From: Capsicum annuum
Taxonomy: Eukaryota > Streptophyta > Magnoliopsida > Solanales > Solanaceae
DNA length: 64,000 nucleotides
Assembly: GCF_002878395.1 (NCBI RefSeq)
Contig: NC_061120.1
Coordinates: forward strand, 93,707,805 to 93,771,804
Direction: 5' to 3'
Shown here: one piece after another, positions 1 to 12,017 of the stretch
How the letters are laid out: every line of letters starts with the position of its first letter
Numbering within the stretch: the first letter of the stretch is position 1
Position numbers and translations under genes: made by a program
The notes under the pieces: model-generated
Database searches by the model: none
Told to the model about the DNA's origin: nothing
The model's input: the letters and a program-made list of their open reading frames with translations, nothing else

Positions 1-776
1 AAACCATGGGGAGTATTTTTCAATCAATAAATATTTAAACCCGTAACCCTTATTTCAAATAGACATCAATATATCGTGAATACTTTAAAACATATGCTTT
101 TAACAAATTACTAATGAAAGAAGAGAAACATGCCTGAAATACAAAGTTTCACAAAAAAAATTTAACCCTTGAGCCCTTAGATGACCTACTTCTTGGAAAC
201 CCTAATTATGGCTATTTGAGATAGTTTCAAGAGAAAGGAGAGTGTAACTGTGTTTAGTTATAGTTAAGAATAGGGTCCCAAATAATATTATAAGTTGTGG
301 ATTTGCAGTGGGATATAATGGAAATGTCTAAAATACCCTCATTAAAAGTTGAAGAAATACCTTATCTGTCTTTAGGGACCTTACAACTCGTAGGGTTACC
401 CTACGACGCGGACCATCTAGACGTACACAAACCTGAACCCCTTTGGGCTATTCATTATGAACCCTACTAATGAAAGCCTACGTCTCGTAATGAGACATTA
501 GGACAAGTAGGGTCAAGTAATATGATTGAGTGTTTTAATAGGGCCACTACACAAGACATATTAAGAAATATCCTTCCTACGACTTGTTAGGAGTCTATAC
601 TACACGTTACGTCTGGTTGTTATCAAGGTAGTGACTTAGGTAAATCCTACTAGGATCACTATGATTTGGTCCTATGACCCATAAAGACACATTATGATTT
701 GTTAGGTGATTCAGTTCCAGGGAAAAAAGCTCAGAACTCAAAAAAATTTAAAGCACCAAAAACTTGGGGCATTACA
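1..776 (-). repeat. Partial 3' LTR of a minus-strand Tekay-type element (U3 side)
   Basis: The right edge reads ggggcattaca followed by ttccacttaaag. On the minus strand this is a degraded polypurine tract followed by an LTR start of the TGTAATGCCCC type. The left half aligns by eye with 40660-41060, inside the LTR of element C, including 'caatttaaaacatatgctt'-like and 'taagaatagggtccc'-like stretches. An AAACCCTAA box lies at 197-205, about 580 bp from the LTR start. The LTR continues off the left edge of the window. Confidence 0.75.
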
Positions 777-1379
777 TTCCACTTAAAGAATAACCAAAAA
801 AATTAAAACTTGGGTGAATTATGCTCTATTCAAAAACTAAAAATCTAAGAATTAGTATTAGCTATTCTAATCTTTAATTATAAAGAAAAATATTTTTGTA
901 TTTTCTGAATTTCTAATAAAAATTCACAATATCTCTACTAAAGAACGTAATAGAAACAAAGAAATTTCTATAGCATACTTCATCCTTAACTGATATCGGA
1001 AGAAACCCACCCTATATTTAATGTCATTATATATGCAAAAATTATTAAAGAAAACAAAAAAATGGTTAGAAATAGTCCTTGTGGCTCTCAAGTCCTAGCT
1101 AGGAATATGGATTTTTCAATCCTTTCAACAATGGGGTGAATGACCCCCTACTTATCCTGGAGCCATACATCTTAGCTTCCAATTGAGTACTAAAGCTTCC
1201 ACACATCTCAACAAACAAAAAATAAGAAAACAATTGAACTACGCTATTACAACTTTAGTTGCCTTCTAAGTAGTGCATTTTTTAACATTCTGACATGATT
1301 CAAGTTATTGATTAACTGAATTCTATCAATCTATTCCACTCTATATAATTTAACTTTGGCCTCTTCTTCACTCTGGTGG
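777..1379. other. Element remnant, no gene recognised
   Basis: The first bases are the decayed polypurine tract of the LTR to the left (cf. 36939-36948). The rest should be the 3' end of that element's internal region, but I cannot recognise integrase or chromodomain sequence in it. It is AT-rich and full of stops in all frames. It ends where the Athila/Tat remnant begins, so a truncation boundary lies somewhere in this stretch. Confidence 0.4.
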
Positions 1380-2760
1380 ATAACAATCACATTCAGTTTA
1401 TTTGACTTTAAATCTTTTTTAGTGTCATAATTGGGCTATTCAAATACATATTTATGCTTCTTCAATAACTTGAGGAAGTCTCCTTTCAACACTTTGGAAA
1501 TTTGGTGTCAGTCTTGCATCTTCAATATTTTGAGCCCACATTCTTCCATCTAACACTTATCATTGACCACCTTTTTTATCATATATAAGTTTATATAGTG
1601 TGAGGAGTGGAGATTGTCTTATGCACCTTAAATATTTTACCTCATCATCTACCCTCATCTTAAGATCTCTTTTTCATACATTAATATATATTCAACCAGT
1701 GGCTAAGAATAGGCATCCTCAAATAACTGGAACCTACTCAACTTCTTTAAAATCGAAATTAATAAAGTATCAAGAATCTAAAAATTACCTACCTTGATGA
1801 TAACATCTTTAATTTATTTTTTATTACACATGAGAGTAGTTTATGAATTGTAGAGTAAGTTTATGAATTGTAGAGTAATGGTAGTTGGGTGTGACTCTCC
1901 CATACTGTGTCTAGAACATAGATAAAATAATTAGGTTTATACTTTTACCAAGACCAGCTAATGCATTCCCAACCTCCTTTTCTATATGTTTTATAGAAAG
2001 GGTAAAACTCTAAGGATCTTTAAGCTTTCTAAGGAACTTTATCAATACCCTTGAACAACACTCTTATGTGAGTGAAATCATCTCATATTTGATAGTTTTT
2101 CTCTACCCAACAATCATACCTCTCAAGTATTTGGAATATTTGGGTATTTCGCTCATATCAGAAATTAATCTAATATTAATGCAGATTTTCTTAAAGATAT
2201 CAAGGAATTTATTAAGTTTTTCATCCTCCTTTCTCTTGTGGAATCTTTGTGGAGAGATGGTGGTGGTCTCTATTCTACAATATTTGGTTGTCTAATAAAT
2301 TGTTTTCTTTTTTTCTTTTTGCACAAACATTATCTCTAAAGTTGGTGTTGGAATTTTCCTGTGAATGACGAAATATGAATTCTTAAACTTCTTAAGACTA
2401 TTTGCCCAGTGATTTCCTTGCTCTTTGAAGGCTCAGAATTTCAAACCACAATACTTTCTTGTTGATTTTTCTAATTAAGAAGCATTGCAACCAACGCCTT
2501 TCTATATCTTAATATAAATTCCATTACTTAGTTTGGATTATTCTATGTTTCATTCGGTAATACACGCGTAGGTCTTGCATGTTTTCATGAAGCTAGCTGT
2601 CCACTTGATGTGCAAGTTTATGAATAAACATTTGTATTTCATTAACAATCTTAGTTTTTTTATCCCATGAGCTACTTCATTATATCTTCGAAAGAATTGC
2701 TCAACTGTGGAGCTTGTTGTGCATATTGTTGTTCTTAGACCTTCCAATTTTCACTCTAAT
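1380..2760 (-). pseudogene. Athila/Tat-type gag-protease remnant
   Basis: Read on the minus strand from 2760 down. A gag C-terminal stretch gives AQQAPQLSNSFEDIMK at about 2720-2660. At about 2300-1850 follows the linker and protease region typical of Athila/Tat elements: KEDEKLNKFLDIFKK, then NIRLISDMSEIPKYSKYL, then a cysteine-free relic of the protease motif reading GLGKSINLI where the family has DLGASINL. Below 1850 the match weakens, with short matches to the segment before RT such as LKLLKKHKYVFE. The remnant is broken by several stops and by a 20-bp tandem duplication. It is unrelated to the flanking Tekay LTR and has no recognisable LTRs, so it is a truncated fragment. The protein-level match is clear in the middle and only suggestive at both ends. 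Confidence 0.6.
1839..1878. repeat. Perfect 20-bp tandem duplication
   Basis: gtttatgaattgtagagtaa occurs twice in direct succession (1839-1858 and 1859-1878) without mismatch. It lies in the decayed Athila/Tat protease region and looks like a recent replication-slippage event. Confidence 0.9.
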
Positions 2761-3948
2761 TTATGTTTCTGTAGTTTCTAAAAATTTACTGCCCACATAT
2801 TATCGAGATCCTAGATTCAAAGGGTATCTAGAGTAGGCATGGTTCTCATCATACTTCTGATAAAATAATATATCTATCTAAAAATATTTTACCTATTGAA
2901 TTTGAACAGCACATAGCGTGAACTCCACTTTTTTATGACACACAACTGCCCAATATCAACATGAATAACTGGAAAAAAAAACAAAATATAACATACTCGA
3001 TATTTTCCAAGTAAAAGTGAATGCTCTACTGAGCTTTGAATAATCTTGGTGACCTGCAAACATAAGATTGAGCAACAACTTTATTTTATAATAGCTCTTG
3101 GACAAAATTTTCTCTAAGTTGTATCATGTAATAAAGACATTGAGTCTAGCCTTAATCCTTTAATAATATTATGCCAAGTAATCCTTTTGGGCAGGTGGTG
3201 TTATTTTAAAATTTTGAGTATCCCTTTTATTTGTCACAAGCTTGGGGAGGGAAGTCAATATCTTTTTGAAAAAAATCAAAAATCCTGCCCCTGATCTCTT
3301 TTGTCCTCTAGATTAGAATTACTTGTTGAGAAAATTTCCATAAAAAGCATCATAAGACAGGATTAATATTGTAGTTCATCTACAACTGCTTGGTTTCCCC
3401 AATAAATGAGAATGGGAAAAGTGCTAAATTTACATTTTCATCTAAAATATTTTTGTATCAGAAGTTATCACTAAACTTTGCCAACTCTTGTAGGTTCTTA
3501 TGTAGGTCTTTATGTTGTTTATACTCATACTGATATCTCTTCTGCACTAGTTACATCGCACTCTCTTGAGCTTAAAGTTTTTGTTGATGTTTTGCTTCAC
3601 ATTAGATCTGGAGGCATTTTGCTGATTAGTCCACATAAAGATTTACAATAGCATAAATGGTGCTGGAAGGGCTAGACTGCAGCATTTTCTATAACATCAT
3701 TTGAGTCATTTTTGTTTTTCATTTTATCACCTATAACTCTTAGCCCTTTAATATTAAATTCAAGATCATGGTCAATAGGAATTAAGGGATTACCTAGACT
3801 CTGACTATTTAGCGTAAACAAACCTTTACCTTGAAAGAAACCAAAACAACAAAAAGTGAAATCACAAAAATATGATGATATCTCAAAATAGTATCTATTT
3901 CAAATCAAATCTACGACAACAATCCCAATAACTTGTTGCACCATTTTG
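2761..3948. other. Anonymous sequence, no gene recognised
   Basis: This lies upstream, in the minus-strand sense, of the Athila/Tat gag remnant, so it may hold decayed gag or leader sequence. I could not match any frame to a known domain. No long ORF, RNA gene or repeat array is visible. It ends sharply at 3949, where homology to 19691 onward begins. Confidence 0.5.
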
Positions 3949-4822
3949 CACATACAAGTGTACATAATCGTATTACTAATAAAGGATGTAAGTACAGATA
4001 TTTTACCCATAGGGATTTAATAAATAAAAGATCTACTTTTAGTTGTTATAGCATTCAGTAGCTGACCAATAATAAATAATGATTTATATGTTTTGAATGT
4101 AAATCAAAGCAACTGTACACAAGTCATAGATTAGTTGTGTTGTAATTCAAATATGAGGAAAGATCCAAGATTGTGGTATTTTGACAGTCTAGTTGAGCTA
4201 TCAATATTGAGCATTTTTTATTTATTGAGTTACTTGTTGTAGGATATTGTAGTAATATTGACCTTTTTCTTGGCAACTCTAGCTCTACTCGACTATCCCT
4301 AGTGCCTAAATTTTTGTGGTGTTTATTAATTGGGGAGTTCATAAAGATATCATATGTATAAACAAAGCTAGGTCATAGGATATAGTGAAAATCAATATAT
4401 ATATATATATATATATATATATCATATATATACTTAGTGAAAATCAATTCCCTTTTCCATTTATGGTTTACAAACAATGTGTATTTCCTTTTTTACACTC
4501 ATCATTTCCTTTTTCAAGTCAAACACACGAGCCTTTGATAGTATTAGTAATATGATAAATCAAATGAATAAGTTGAAATTAATAAGAAATAAATAATTCT
4601 ATATAAGGTGATCAAAATAAATAATATGATATTCAAGCCACAATTTCATGTTCAACCACAACCCTAGAAATTATAAGGTTTAGCTACTAGAAACCTCATT
4701 GGAATTAGAGATTTTATGTGTTTTACAAGGTAGAAATATAAAATAAAATAAAGGAAAAAAACTAAGCCTTCTTCTCAAGCTTTTCCTAGATTTAGATTAC
4801 ACAAATGAGTTGTAAATGTTAA
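3949..4822. other. Left flank of element A1, no gene
   Basis: This is anonymous DNA to the left of the LTR, found again at 19691-20554. It contains an (AT)14 microsatellite at 4395-4422. No coding frame is supported. It could be host DNA or an older unrecognised repeat into which element A inserted. Confidence 0.6.
4395..4422. repeat. (AT)14 microsatellite
   Basis: Uninterrupted AT dinucleotides run from 4395 to 4422, followed by a c and a further short (AT) run. The copy in the duplicated block at 20136-20168 is 33 bp, so length has changed since duplication. Confidence 0.95.
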
Positions 4823-6921
4823 TGTCACGACTTGAACCAGGTACGGGACGTGATGGGCACCTCAAGTCCACCAAGCACTGAAGATCACCACCTCTTCCTA
4901 GCCGAATAGAACATAACACACCTTGAAGCTCTAAATTCCAAACATATAATAGGATAGAAATATAATAAACTCAAGTACATCTAAGAGTGTCAACATTAAT
5001 TCATAAATCCACATTAATTCCACAAAGCCTCTACTAATCTGCAAACAGCCTACGTCAGGACATGCTCCCGACTCTTACAATGACACAGACAATGATAATG
5101 TTAATGTTAAGTCTTTAAATCTAATTTATAGAATGCAACCTATGGAATTATCAAGTTTTTCGGAGAATGAAAGCTCACAACTTCACCACAAACAACCAAT
5201 GAATCAAGCCAATCCACCTAACACTTGTAGGAAAACTACGATTGCCTTCAAATCCAACATTGTATAGGGACATAAGATCCTATGATGGTTAGTGGATTGG
5301 GAAATTCCATGTAACTCGGGTGTAGGAGTAAAATAAATCCATGATAAATAGTTCAAAACCAGTCAAAATCCAATACACACAATCATATGCCAATAAATAC
5401 ATATATAAAATATTTGTATAGGAAACAAGGCTTAGCATACACTTTTTAATAATATTTACCTTGATTATATATCTTGACCATCATAAAAATACCCACAAGC
5501 TATATGTATCCAGTGTCTCCTCTTGTCGTGCCTCAATGTGTGCTAGCCACATGAACTGGGGACATCATAGAAGGTCGGGGAATCCTCATACCCTTTTCCA
5601 TCCATGGTACAAAAATATATATACGGTGTGACATAAGCACATGGTCATCAAGACCAAATTTTATGCCAGAAAACATGAGTTTCCAGTATCAGTCATCGGG
5701 ACATTTAACACATTATGTAACAATTACAACAATGAGTCAATAATTAAGGCATCATTAAGCTATATCATCTTACCGACTATATCTTGCAAGCAATGTCTCT
5801 AAGCCAACTCTATCGGGGAGTCCTTGTAACCAAAATTCATTATTAAAATATAATTGGGGGATTACTTGTACCCCAAAATGTTTTCAAATACATCCTTAAA
5901 CATTTTACAATTTATGCAATGCATTAGCTTAAAAGTAACAAGTCAAGCAAATAGATAAATCATGTTTCAAAAACTATAATACAAGTGGGTTGGGGATTCT
6001 TATGGATTTAAATACCGAAATCTAATTATTTAGGGAATTCTTGTCCCTTTAATTACATTGTTCATAAATTTGGTGATTCCATTTACAGATAAATCCATTC
6101 ACCTATTTCCTTGCACAACAATGAGTGTAAAACCCAATAACTCAGTGCATAATAAATTAATAGAAATCATGGGAAAAATATTCGAACAATTTATATCAAA
6201 AACTTTCAATCCATCATTCTAAAACCCAACTTCAAAACCATGTGAATAGTAAATCAATGTCATGCAATGAAGAAAATACCATTGTAAGGATAGATATATT
6301 GATTAATCGACAAGAAATTTAATGAATAAACAACCCTTAGAACCATAGATGACCACTTCCCTTGAAACCCTAGCCTTGTATTGAATGGGTTATTTGAGAG
6401 TAAAAAGAGTATTTGATGTGTTAATGTATTGAAAATAAACCCTCTTTGGTTCTTTAGGGAAATGGGTTCTAAGTGAGGAAGGAGGGAAATTACCAAGATA
6501 CTCTTACTAAAAGTTTGAAATTTTGCCACCCAATCATTACAGGTTACCCTATAACTCATAACGACTGGCTACCAGTCATCATCCAAACTAATAGTCAAGA
6601 CAGTGTTCGAAGACACCCCAAACTGTTAATATTATGCGACCACTATACAATTTGTTAAGTGATCCTATAACTTGTAGGGTCTTAGTCGCTCTCAAGATGA
6701 AATAATTAGGTAATCATACTCGTCACCTTATGATTGGTACCTTACTACTCGTGACCCCTTATTGCAGCTAGAATAGATATATTAGGCTAGCACACTGGTC
6801 TAACAATGATTTCGTCTGTAAGACCTCTATTTAAACCATATGACTTTTAGGCATAGTCGTAGTCAGGTCAGTGAGTTCAATGCTCTGGGATTTTTCAGAG
6901 ACTAACCGTTGGGGTGTTTTA
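4823..6921 (-). repeat. 3' LTR of element A1
   Basis: It runs from tgtcacgac at 4823 (the minus-strand LTR end GTCGTGACA) to ggggtgtttta at 6921 (a mutated LTR start of the TGTAACACCCC type). It is about 2.1 kb, matching the A2 LTR at 20555-22658. It contains the box gaaagctcacaactt (5169-5183) shared by the Tekay-type LTRs of the window and aaaccctag at 6365-6373. A run of short stem-like units of the ggggattcttgtacccc type lies at about 5812-6110. Confidence 0.85.
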
Positions 6922-6934
6922 TTCTCCCCCCTTC
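6922..6934 (-). promoter_or_regulatory. Polypurine tract of A1
   Basis: On the minus strand this reads AAGGGGGGAGAA-like immediately before the 3' LTR start. It is the usual plus-strand primer site, comparable with tgggggagaa at 36939-36948. Confidence 0.75.
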
Positions 6935-7139
6935 AGATCAATCTCCTTCAATGACGAGACAATGTATTTTTTAGCACGATTTGATTCCGAACACAACCAC
7001 ACTTATCTTTAACAAATACAAAAAACAAAGATATCAAAGAAATAAAAAATCTCCTTTAATAAAGTCAGAAAACAAAGATGGTAAGCAGAATACATACTTT
7101 AAGCGTGATTATCAAAAATTGGGAATATAAATCGGTATG

Positions 7140-8340
7140 TGGACATTATGTCCTCTTCGGCGTCCCAAGTAGCATTTTTAAAATTTTGGATCCTTCATAG
7201 AACCTTCGCCAAAGCTACATCCTTAGTACTTAAATGATGGACCTTCCTATCAAAGATTTTCACCATGACTTCCTTAAATGACAAGTATTTCAAAATACCA
7301 ACAATCTCCAAGGGAATGATCAAAGAAGGATCACCCATATACTAATTCTACATTGACACATGAGAGAATGAATGGATGGAGCTAAAACTAGGAGGAAATT
7401 CCTATTCATAGGCTATATTACCCACTCTCATTAAACCCAAATAAGGGCCAAAATATCGGGGACTAATCTTTCGTTTCTTACTAATCTGCATTACTCCCGT
7501 CATTAGAGATACCTTCAAGAAAATGCAGTCACCAACATCAAATTCTAGATCTCTTCGTCTCACATTCGTGTAAGACTTTTGAAAACTCTGTGTAGTTATA
7601 AGCCTGTACCTTATTACTTTCACCTTCTACATAGCCTATTGAACCAAGTCATGACCAAACAACCCAGCCTCACCAACCTCTAACCACCATATAGGAAACC
7701 TATATATCCTACCATACAAACCCTCCGATGGATCCATTGCAATGCTAGAGTGATAACTAATATTATATGCGAACTATATGAGCAGCAAATGATCAACCAA
7801 ACTACCACCAACGTCAATCACATAGGACCTTAGCATATACTCTAATGTATGAATTCTTTTCTCTACCTATCCTTCTTCTTGAGGATGCAAAGTTTTACTA
7901 AGGCTCATCTTAGTTCCCAAACCTCCCTGAAAAGAATGCCAAAAATAGGAGGAGAACAGTGTACCTTAATTAAATATGATGGAAACTGCAGCACCATGCA
8001 ACTTGATGATTTCCTGAATATAGTGCTTAGCATAATCCTCTACCAAAAATTTAGTATTCAATGGTAAGAAGTGAACGAACTTTACCATAGTATAAATGAT
8101 GGCCAAAATCAAATAAAACTGGTTTCGAGATAGCAGAAGACCAGTAATGAAATCCATATCAATTACCTCCCACTTCCAACAGGCAGCTCAATTTCTTGGA
8201 CCAACCCACTGGGTCTCAAGTGCTAAACTGTCACTCATCAAACCATACACTTAACCACAAAATGGGCCACATCCCTCTTCATGTTATTACACAAATTAGT
8301 CACTTCCAAGTCATGGTACATTATCATGGAACCAGGATGA
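7140..8340 (-). pseudogene. A1 integrase with chromodomain-like tail
   Basis: Integrase inserts the element cDNA into host DNA. In minus-strand order: remains of the zinc-binding region (NNMKRDVAHFVVKCMV, about 8340-8160); the catalytic core at 8157-7966 starting MDFITGL and containing FVHFLPL and YIQEIIKLHG; the GPY/F region at 7623-7402 (SFQKSYTNVRRRDLEFDVGD, then KISPRYFGPYLGLMRVGN); and a chromodomain-like tail to about 7140. The first catalytic Asp (MDF) is kept. The second, normally in SDRG, reads FN followed by a stop. The same N-plus-stop lesion is found in copy A2. Frameshifts separate the pieces. Confidence 0.85.
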
Positions 8341-8559
8341 ACAGTATACCTTGACTCATGAGCTTCAGTCAAGATTTTTTATCACATCCTAACAATATTA
8401 GAAACACACAATCTCCTTTAGTTCCTCAAGGTACCATCATCTTTAATCTCAAAACCCACTGCATTCTGTTGGCCCACATCATTCGTAATTTGAAAAAAGT
8501 TGGAATTCAATATATGCTTCTCTTTCACCTCAGAACCTAAAGACAAATTCATTACCTCT

Positions 8560-9160
8560 TGCACAATCACACCTCAATCCTCAGAGTCTAAAATATGAAC
8601 TCCAAGATTCATCAATCAGTAATGATCTTTCTCTAAATCTCGCTTCTCCTTATCCATATAAATTAAGCTTCCCACTAATAACCTAGTAAGAGTATCAGAA
8701 ACAATATTAGCTTTATTTAGATGATAATGCAAACTGATGTCGTAGACATTGAGCAACTCAGGTCACCTTTTTTTCCTAAGATTTATCTCCTTCTAGGTAA
8801 ACACATTTTTTAAGCTCTTATGATAGGAATATGTGTCAACATGAACCCTATATAAATAGTGACGCCAAATCTTCAACACAAACACCATAACCAACAACTC
8901 CAAACCATAAGTCGGATAATTCTTCTTTTGCACCTCCAACTGCCTAGAATCATATGCAACTACCTTTTCATGTTACATCAACACACAACCTAGTCAAACA
9001 TGGGACACATCACAATAAATAACAAAACCCTCGGTACCCTCGGGTAGAGTATAAATTAGATCCAAAGTTAACATATCATTCAACTTCTAAAAACTTCCCT
9101 CACAAACATTCAACCATAAGAACTTTACTTTTTTCTGAGACAACTTAGTTAATGGGGGGA
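8560..9160 (-). pseudogene. A1 RNase H
   Basis: Read on the minus strand, this is the RNase H domain between RT and integrase, which degrades the RNA strand during reverse transcription. It parallels the clearer copy at 24302-24700 almost base for base by eye, including the segment that in A2 encodes QKNYPTYGLELLVV and YVFTQKELNLRK. In A1 the frame is broken by more stops. It belongs to the decayed A1 polyprotein and is not functional. Confidence 0.75.
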
Positions 9161-9179
9161 AAATAAAAGAGAAACTTTC

Positions 9180-9905
9180 TATTAACCTATTACAATAATC
9201 AGATAAACTCTAGAAGCTATGAATGTCGGTGGCAGTCATGGGTTTAATACGCTTCTTAATCGCCTCAACTTTTTATGTATCCACCATTATCTACTTACTA
9301 GACATAACATGACCCATATAGGTTACAAGATTGTACGAAAACTCACACTTGGAAAATTTTACATATAGTCGCTGATCCTTAAGGGTCACCAACACTATGC
9401 AGAGGTGATCAGCATGATCTGTCTCACTCTAGAATACACCAAGATAATAACAATAACTACAATTATAATCAAAGCTATGAACTTATGAAATGCCTAATTC
9501 ATAAGTTCCATGAATGTTGTCGGGGTACTATTCAAATGAAAAGCCATAACCAAATATGCAAAATGACCATAGTTAGTTTGGAAAGTAGTTTTAGGGATAT
9601 TAACCTCCGTAATCTTTAACTTATGATACTTAGAATAAAGATCAATCTTAGAAAAGTACTTAGCACCCTGGAGTTGGTCAAAGAGATCATCAATCTAAGG
9701 GAGTGAATACTAATTCTTCACAGTCATCTTAATCAATTATCAGTAATCTATAAACATTCAAAAAGACCCATTCATCTTACGGATGAAGAGCAAAGATGCA
9801 CTCAACAGGGAAACCCAAGAGTAGGTAAAAACTTATCTAGAAGATCTTTCAACTACTTAAGTTTTTTCAACTCAGCCGGAGCCATTCTATTGGGGGGAAT
9901 AGAGT
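9180..9905 (-). pseudogene. A1 reverse transcriptase
   Basis: Minus-strand pieces include MAPAELKKLK at about 9890, [24 protein letters not shown] sequence near 9690-9640, [20 protein letters not shown] near 9600-9540 and ILVYSR near 9440. These are in Tekay order. The catalytic box FIDD reads approximately VIVI here, so both aspartates appear lost, while A2 still reads FIDN. Several stops interrupt the frame. The domain copies element RNA into DNA in intact relatives. Confidence 0.8.
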
Positions 9906-9959
9906 TTGGAAGATTGTTCAAAAAAAGATAAATTCCAAATGAAATATCCCTATCAGGAA

Positions 9960-10480
9960 GTACAAACAAAAGATCATTAGGTAATATCTTTGAAAACTCA
10001 CAAACCACAGGGACAAATTGCTATAAAGGAGGACCTTTCAAAATAGAATCTTTAACATGCTAAATTGCATTGACACCTCTTGGAGATGAAACTTCAGGCT
10101 CTAAGATACGAAATAAACCTTTCCTTAGGAACTAGGGAAATACATTCCCACTCAAAAACAATCTAATTATGGAATTAGAAATTGACCTTTCGAGTCTGAT
10201 ATTCTACAGAGGCACAGTACTAATGGAGCCAATCCATACCCAGGATAATATCAAAATCGATCATATCCAACTTTATAAACTTTATAATGCTCTCCCTAAA
10301 TTAGATACATACAACACAATCCTTATATACTCTTTTATCACCCATAGAGTCACCCACCAGGGTGGACACAGAAAAGGGGTTTCAAATACTCTAAGGAGCA
10401 AAATTGAAGTGAACAACCATATATGTGGTCATAAAAGAGAGAGTTAATCTCGTATCAAGAAGACAATAGACATCATGAGA
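9960..10480 (-). pseudogene. A1 aspartic protease and PR-RT linker
   Basis: The minus strand at about 10470 gives DVYCLLDTRLTLSF, where the family has LLDPGSTLSF. The catalytic D is kept but the Gly-Ser that completes the active loop is replaced. Downstream, DMIDFDIILGMDWLH near 10260-10215 is the conserved end of this protease class. The linker to RT runs to about 9960. Copy A2 carries a similar lesion (QDSRITLSF), so the damage is likely older than the duplication. Confidence 0.78.
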
Positions 10481-11806
10481 AAAAAATTATAAGATAATAA
10501 TGATGACAGTAGAATATGGCTTGAATTACTAGTGGGTAGCAGGAGCATATAGACATTTTCGACCATTGTCGGTGCTATAAGTGGTATCCTTGGGTGTTGG
10601 AGCTTATGAAATAGCAACAGGGACTTTATTAGCCCTAGAAGTAACCTTACCCACGAGACAATTTCTCTGTATATGTCCCAACTGACCACAATTGAAAAAC
10701 TAGTTCCGATTCTTACCACAGAAGCCACGATGCAACTGACCATAAAATCAGCAAGAAGGATAGGATATGGATGATCGTGCTCCACTGGTGCAAAACTAGG
10801 CACCTTGTACCCTAGGACCATCACTACTCTAAAAATAGAGATCACCTAACGGCTTCGGAGCGTCGAATAGGACCGAAAATTAATCCACTTCTTCTTAAAC
10901 TAGTACCTAATATGTCCACCTCTATTTTTCTCGTCTCTACACTGCTCTGAATAGCGGAATTTGTCACTTTGCCTCTATCAAATATTTTCCTACTTTTTCT
11001 CACCCTCTACTTGTTACATATACCCCATAGCCATAGAACTATCTGTCTTATTCAACAAGATGGCCTTGCATTCTAAAACCAAGTCATGAGACAACCCAAA
11101 AATAAATTATATCATTTTAGCCCTCACGCTAGACACTAAATCAGGAGCATAATGTGAAATCTGATTAAACTTCCTGGAATACACCTTCACAGTCATGCTT
11201 TAAATTTACAAACTTCTCACCCTTTGCCTCCTACAACTTCTAAATATATAAGAAATCATGAAAAGAGACATATAAATCATCCCATAGTGGTAAGTCTACA
11301 TCATCACCCCTAGACTGGACTTACTCCTCATACAACTAATATACCACATCCTTAAGTTAGTATGCAGCAAACTCCACACCATCAGAGTAAAAGCATGCAT
11401 CACATAGAAAATCTTTTCCATCTCATTTATGAATCGTGTAGGATCCTTGTTAATCTTTGAACTGGTGAAAATTGGAGGTTTAATCCTAAAGTATTGTCCA
11501 ATCTACTTGCCTCAAAAGAAGGAGCAACAACACTCTAGTGCTTAGATTGGTAAGACGGAGAGGTCACTAACTGAGCCAATCGATTAATAGAGTGACAACA
11601 TTCCACATTAGAAATATCTTCCTGAGATGATGGAGAATGAGTGTCACCATCTAAAGAAGGATCAGAGAGAATCGGAGTAACCCCATGAGAGAAAACAAGA
11701 GTAAGGCCCTTAGATCGGATATGTACTCCATGTATAGAATAAGCTTCATTGATAGTTTCTTCAGATAGGACAAAAGAGTTTCTACATCAAATCTTTAGGG
11801 AGGCAT
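10481..11806 (-). pseudogene. A1 gag with zinc knuckle
   Basis: Gag forms the virus-like particle. The start is the MPP codon run at 11806, as in related gags, but the fourth codon is already a stop. Conserved gag body text follows: NKDPTRFINEMEKIFYVM near 11460. A nucleic-acid-binding zinc knuckle near 10700 reads FFNCGQLGHIQRNC, with the first Cys changed to Phe, otherwise C-x4-H-x4-C. About 590 bp of this gene (roughly 10725-11311) is missing from copy A2, so A1 is the more complete reference. Confidence 0.78.
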
Positions 11807-12000
11807 AATCTAAAATACGGAAAAATGGATATTAGTGGAAATTCAAGAACTTAGGCTTTGGAGCAGAAAATTAGAAAACAAAAAAAGGAAATAGTTCTAG
11901 ATGCCTTGTTTCCTCTCCCTTATATGTATGGCACACTACACACCCATTACCTATACTTTTCTTGAACTGACATTATTTGCACCTAATGATACCAAACCTA

Positions 12001-12013
12001 GACATTGATACCA
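12001..12013 (-). promoter_or_regulatory. A1 primer binding site, initiator-Met tRNA type
   Basis: On the minus strand this reads TGGTATCAATGTC directly after the 5' LTR end. The first eight bases equal the TGGTATCAGAGC site complementary to initiator Met tRNA, with drift after that. Confidence 0.7.
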
Positions 12014-12017
12014 AAAT

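Noticed and set aside
2550..2747. 65-codon minus-strand frame resembling the middle of FAR1/MULE-type proteins
   Set aside because: A neighbouring frame gives AQQAPQLSNSFEDIMK and leads directly into Athila/Tat protease text, so the region is a gag remnant and this frame is a shadow.
10444..10845. 133-codon minus-strand ORF as a possible gene
   Set aside because: It is an off-frame reading of A1 gag and protease; the real frames show the zinc knuckle and DVYCLLD.
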